NCBI RefSeq assembly: GCF_027497175.1
Contig: NZ_CP114901.1
Location: 868,001 to 932,000 of the forward strand
Reading direction: 5' to 3'
Origin: Verrucosispora sp. WMMD573
GTDB lineage: Bacteria; Actinomycetota; Actinomycetes; Mycobacteriales; Micromonosporaceae
Length of the DNA: 64,000 nucleotides
The notes below the pieces were generated by a model, which saw only the letters and a program-made list of their open reading frames with translations, did not search any database and had not been told where the DNA came from. How positions within the stretch are numbered: position 1 is the first letter of the stretch; each line of letters opens with the position of its first letter. The translations under genes were made by a program, and so were the position numbers. Below, in pieces: positions 61,133 through 64,000 of the stretch.

Positions 61133-62659
61133 GTGACGCTGTCGCAGTTGGCCGGACGGTTCATCGGCGTACGCCGGCACCGCGTCGACCCCGGCGGAGG
61201 TGGTGCCTCCCGCGTGCCGCATCCGGTCACCGCCGTGGTCGTCGGCGGCGGCATCGCCGGCATGTCCGCGGCGGTGGTGCTCGCCGAACGGGGTGTCGAG
61301 GTGACCGTGCTGGAGGCCGCACCCACCCTCGGCGGCCGGCTCGGTGCCTGGCCGGAAACCCTCGCCGACGGCACCCGCCAGGTCGACGAACACGGCTTCC
61401 ACGCCTTCTTCCGGCAGTACTACAACTGGCGGAACATCCTGCGTCGGGTCGACCCGACGCTGCGTTTCCTGCGGGCCGTCCCCGGCTATCCGGTGCTCAG
61501 CGCCGAGTGGCCGACCGAGGAGTTCGGGCGGCTGCCCCCCGCGCCACCGGCGAACCTGCTCACCCTGCTCGCCCGCAGCCCCAGCCTGCGCCTGCGGGAC
61601 CTGCGTGGAATGGACCGGGACGCGGCCCTGCCCCTGCTGACGTACGACCCGGTACGCACCTACGCCGAGTTCGACCACCGCACCGCCGACGAGCTGCTCG
61701 ACTCGTTGCGGCTGCCCGACCGGGCCAGGGCGATGCTCTTCGAGGTCTTCTCCCACTCGTTCTTCAATCACGAAGCGGAGATGTCGGCCGCCGAGATGAT
61801 CGCGCAGTTCCACTTCTACCTGCTCGGCAACCCGGAAGGACTGGCCTTCGACTGCCCCGACGAGGACTACGCCACGTCGATCTGGGGGCCGTTGGGCCGG
61901 CACGTCGAGCGGCAAGGCGGCCGGATCCGCACCGGGGAGCCGGTCACCGGTCTGCACCGCGACCCCGATGGCTGGCAGGTGCACAGCACGCACGGCACGT
62001 ACCGCGCCGGACACGTCGTGCTCGCCGTCGACCCGCCCGCACTCGCCACCCTGGTCGAGGGCTCGCCGTCGCTGACCGAGCAGGCCCCGGCGCTGGCGGC
62101 GGCGCTGCCCGCGTACGGCCGGCCCGGCCCTCCGTACGCGGTCGCCCGCTACTGGTGCGACGGGGATGTCGACACCGGGCGGGCGATCTTCAGTGGGGTG
62201 TCCCGACAGGCCACGTTGGACTCGGTGACGCTGTACCACCGGCTGGAGCGCGAATCTCGCCACTGGGCCGAGCGGACCGGCGGCTCGGTGATCGAGTTGC
62301 ACGCGTACGCCTGCGAGCCGGACGTGCCCGCCACCGAGCTGGCCGAACGGATGCGCGCCGAGCTGGCCGTGCTCTGGCCGGAGACGAACCGACTACGGGT
62401 ACGGGAGCTGCGCGCCCGGGTCGAGGCGAAGGCACCGGCCTTCACACCGGGCAGCCACGCGGGACGCCCGGGGGTGCGCACCGACGCCGCCGGCCTCTAC
62501 CTGGCCGGCGACGGCATCGGCACCGACTTCCCCAGCGCACTCATGGAACGGGCGGCGGCCACCGGAATCCTCGCGGCGAACCACATCCTGCGCGTCGAGG
62601 GCGGTGCCGCCGAGCCGCTCGACTCGATCCGGCCGCGTGGTCTGCTCGCCCGACGCTGA
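61133..62659 (+). CDS. FAD-dependent oxidoreductase, carotenoid desaturase/CrtU-like
   Basis: Flavoprotein of 508 residues. The N-terminal FAD motif is VVVGGGIAGMSAAVVLAERG with VLEAAPTLGGRLGAW. The segment DEHGFHAFFRQYYNWRNILR closely recalls the desaturase half of isorenieratene synthase CrtU. The C-terminal YLAGDGIGTDFPSALMERAA closes the FAD site. CrtU has an added methyltransferase/Rieske part that is absent here, and no carotenoid genes are adjacent, so the substrate is unsure. GTG 61133 has GGGGAGG five bases upstream. Confidence 0.82.
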   Translation: MTLSQLAGRFIGVRRHRVDPGGGGASRVPHPVTAVVVGGGIAGMSAAVVLAERGVEVTVLEAAPTLGGRLGAWPETLADGTRQVDEHGFHAFFRQYYNWRNILRRVDPTLRFLRAVPGYPVLSAEWPTEEFGRLPPAPPANLLTLLARSPSLRLRDLRGMDRDAALPLLTYDPVRTYAEFDHRTADELLDSLRLPDRARAMLFEVFSHSFFNHEAEMSAAEMIAQFHFYLLGNPEGLAFDCPDEDYATSIWGPLGRHVERQGGRIRTGEPVTGLHRDPDGWQVHSTHGTYRAGHVVLAVDPPALATLVEGSPSLTEQAPALAAALPAYGRPGPPYAVARYWCDGDVDTGRAIFSGVSRQATLDSVTLYHRLERESRHWAERTGGSVIELHAYACEPDVPATELAERMRAELAVLWPETNRLRVRELRARVEAKAPAFTPGSHAGRPGVRTDAAGLYLAGDGIGTDFPSALMERAAATGILAANHILRVEGGAAEPLDSIRPRGLLARR

Positions 62660-62778
62660 CCTCGGGGCGACGTTCAGTGCCGAGCCGGCCATCGAAATGC
62701 GTTGCCGCCTCACCTCGACCACACCTACCGTAATCGCGCAGGGTCAACCGCCGTTGCGGGATTCGCCAGATCCGGGCC

Positions 62779-62830
62779 GGCCGGCGGGCACAGGGGGCGG
62801 CGTTGCACATCGGCGCCGCGCCCGCCGGCC
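62779..62830. terminator. probable bidirectional terminator
   Basis: 11-bp perfect inverted repeat, GGCCGGCGGGC at 62779-62789 and its complement at 62820-62830, in the 226-bp gap between the convergent CrtU-like and crotonase genes. The rest of the gap shows no coding frame with a ribosome site. Confidence 0.6.
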
Positions 62831-62885
62831 CCTCCCGCCGGCCCGGGCGTCGCCGGCTGCTTCGAGGTCGACCCGGTTGACTGGT

Positions 62886-63689
62886 TCAGCGGGCGGCGGG
62901 CGGCACCCAGCCGAAGTGCGGCGCACGGCGCTCATGGAAGGCCGCCACGCCCTCCCGGGCCTCGCCGCTCATCCGTACCTGCCCGTGCCACCAGGCCATC
63001 CGAGCCTCGTCCGCCCGTCCGTCCACGATCTCCTTGGCGGCGACGACGCTGAGCTGCGAACGCTCGGCGATCACGCCGGTGAGGTTGTCGACCCGGGCGG
63101 CCAGATCGACATCGGGCAGCACCTCGTCGACCAGGCCGATCCGCAGCGCCCGGTCGGCGGTCACCAACTCGCCGGTAAAGAGCAGGTGCTTCGCCGCCGC
63201 CGGGCCGATCAGTCGGGCCAGCCGGTGGGTGGTGGGCGCCGGGTAGACCAGCCCCAGCCGGGCCGGCGGTACGCCGAACCGCGCATCGGCCCCGGCTATC
63301 CGCAGGTCACAGGCGACCGCCAACTGGCAGCCGCCCCCGACGCAGGCACCCCGCACGGCGGCCACGGTCGGCTTGGCGAAGGTGGCCAGCCGCTCCTCCG
63401 CCGCGACGGCGATGCTGCCGTCACCGGCGGCCAGCAACTCGTCCAGATCGCCCAGGTCGGCACCGGCGCAGAAGGTGCCGTCGGCACCGGTGAGCACCAC
63501 GACGCGTACCGCCGGGTCGGACTCCAGACCGTCGAGCAGCACCGGCAGCCGCCGCCACATGGCCGGGGTCATCGCGTTACGCCGGCCCGGGTTGTGGATC
63601 ACCACCGTGGCCACCGCACCCGCGACCTCGACCACCAGGTCCGCGTCCACCACCGCACCGTCCCTCCGCCGCACCACGCCGTACGTCAC
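62886..63689 (-). CDS. crotonase-fold protein without the hydratase glutamates
   Basis: Enoyl-CoA hydratase/isomerase family protein of 267 residues. The oxyanion-hole motifs are visible in GADGTFCAGADLGDLDE and AVRGACVGGGCQLAVACD. In classical hydratases two glutamates lie in GGGCE and QPE. Here the positions read GGGCQ and VPP, so neither is present and ordinary water addition is unlikely; isomerase, hydrolase or another crotonase reaction is possible. GTG 63689 follows TAGGGT by eight bases. Confidence 0.86.
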   Translation of the reverse strand: MTYGVVRRRDGAVVDADLVVEVAGAVATVVIHNPGRRNAMTPAMWRRLPVLLDGLESDPAVRVVVLTGADGTFCAGADLGDLDELLAAGDGSIAVAAEERLATFAKPTVAAVRGACVGGGCQLAVACDLRIAGADARFGVPPARLGLVYPAPTTHRLARLIGPAAAKHLLFTGELVTADRALRIGLVDEVLPDVDLAARVDNLTGVIAERSQLSVVAAKEIVDGRADEARMAWWHGQVRMSGEAREGVAAFHERRAPHFGWVPPAAR

Positions 63690-63852
63690 CTGCGGCGACC
63701 CTAGCGACGTCTGCCGCACCGTCGGCCGGGTGGGCCACCCGAGGACCGCCGCTGTACGCCTGATCGCAGCCCGGCATTCACCTCAGGGCCGCTCGCGCCT
63801 CCTAACGTCACCGTGCGCGCACGTCGTAGCCGACACGAGTGAGCAGGTGGTC

Positions 63853-64000
63853 ATGCCATCCCCACCCAAGGTAAGCGTGGTCATCCCCACCTTCGCCCGA
63901 CCGGAGCTGGTGAGCCGTGCGGTGCGCAGCGCCCTCGCGCAGACCGTCACCGACATCGAGGTGATCGTCGTGGTGGACGGTCCGGACGAGGAGACCGGCA
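63853..64000 (+). CDS. family 2 glycosyltransferase (5' part, runs off the right edge)
   Basis: The first 49 residues are visible and start a GT-A fold: KVSVVIPTFARPELVSRAV, then SALAQTVTDIEVIVVVDGPD. This is the nucleotide-sugar binding start of GT2 enzymes, which build cell-surface or secreted glycans. ATG 63853 has AGGTGG four bases upstream. The product cannot be assigned further. Confidence 0.85.
   Translation, partial: MPSPPKVSVVIPTFARPELVSRAVRSALAQTVTDIEVIVVVDGPDEETG

Overview
The window is very GC-rich chromosomal DNA from an actinomycete, most likely a member of the Micromonosporaceae such as Micromonospora. This rests on family-level recognition: a GlnR-type nitrogen regulator, mycothiol synthase, a conservon (kinase, roadblock, DUF742 and GTPase genes), a lone GroEL under CIRCE control, DUF3263, DUF4031 and DUF4032 proteins, and GTG/TTG starts with many apparently leaderless genes. 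I see no transposase, integrase, phage gene, CRISPR array, rRNA or tRNA, so it reads as ordinary core chromosome.

Layout. 1-5.6 kb: a partial membrane protein, glnR, a polysaccharide deacetylase, mshD, a NUDIX hydrolase and a Gfo/Idh oxidoreductase. 5.6-9 kb: a phosphate block, with a DUF47-Pit operon behind a three-repeat PHO box, a PPK2 polyphosphate kinase and a DUF402 protein. 9-17.4 kb: a DinG/XPD-type helicase, an AI-2E family permease, a separate GroES-like protein, a 55-residue membrane protein, a PrsW-type protease, a FUSC-type membrane protein, an HD-domain protein, and a DUF4031 gene whose 3' end runs into a GGGA repeat and a large palindrome. 17.4-24.3 kb: a GlcD-type FAD oxidase, a lipoprotein, GlpD, a membrane-anchored subtilase and a small acidic protein. 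24.3-33.4 kb: groEL with two CIRCE operators, a membrane protein, a cold-shock protein, two GNAT acetyltransferases, PaaN, a threonine synthase behind a complete SAM-I riboswitch, and DoxX.

33.6-38.2 kb holds a DUF4232 lipoprotein and a two-gene ABC system in which the ATPase is fused to an extracytoplasmic CocE/X-Pro-type hydrolase. 38.5-44.5 kb is a conservon (cvnA-D) preceded by a two-TM sensor-like protein that overlaps cvnA, and followed by a small unrecognised gene. 44.6-49 kb: a Cdc48-like double AAA ATPase with a decayed first ATPase domain, a GNAT enzyme, a PP2C-like protein and a DUF3263 protein. 49-51.3 kb: a second ABC exporter with a tandem operator-like repeat. 51.3-55.4 kb: a DeoR regulator divergent from a sugar isomerase/deaminase, ROK kinase and NagA operon, which together make an amino-sugar catabolic module. 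55.4-64 kb: a DUF4032 kinase-like protein, a PAP2 phosphatase, an APC permease, a two-TM channel with two NAD-binding domains and no TVGYG filter, an MSMEG_6728-type protein, a CrtU-like FAD oxidoreductase, a crotonase lacking both catalytic glutamates, and the start of a family 2 glycosyltransferase.

The most informative signals are regulatory: the SAM-I riboswitch on thrC, the PHO box, the paired CIRCE elements, and a repeated TAnnnT-(6 or 7 bases)-start-codon arrangement at about 17 genes, which points to widespread leaderless transcription and fixes many start codons. No single locus is an obviously new defence or biosynthetic system. The ABC-hydrolase fusion, the conservon with its extra sensor, and the riboswitch-controlled threonine synthase paralogue are the best leads.
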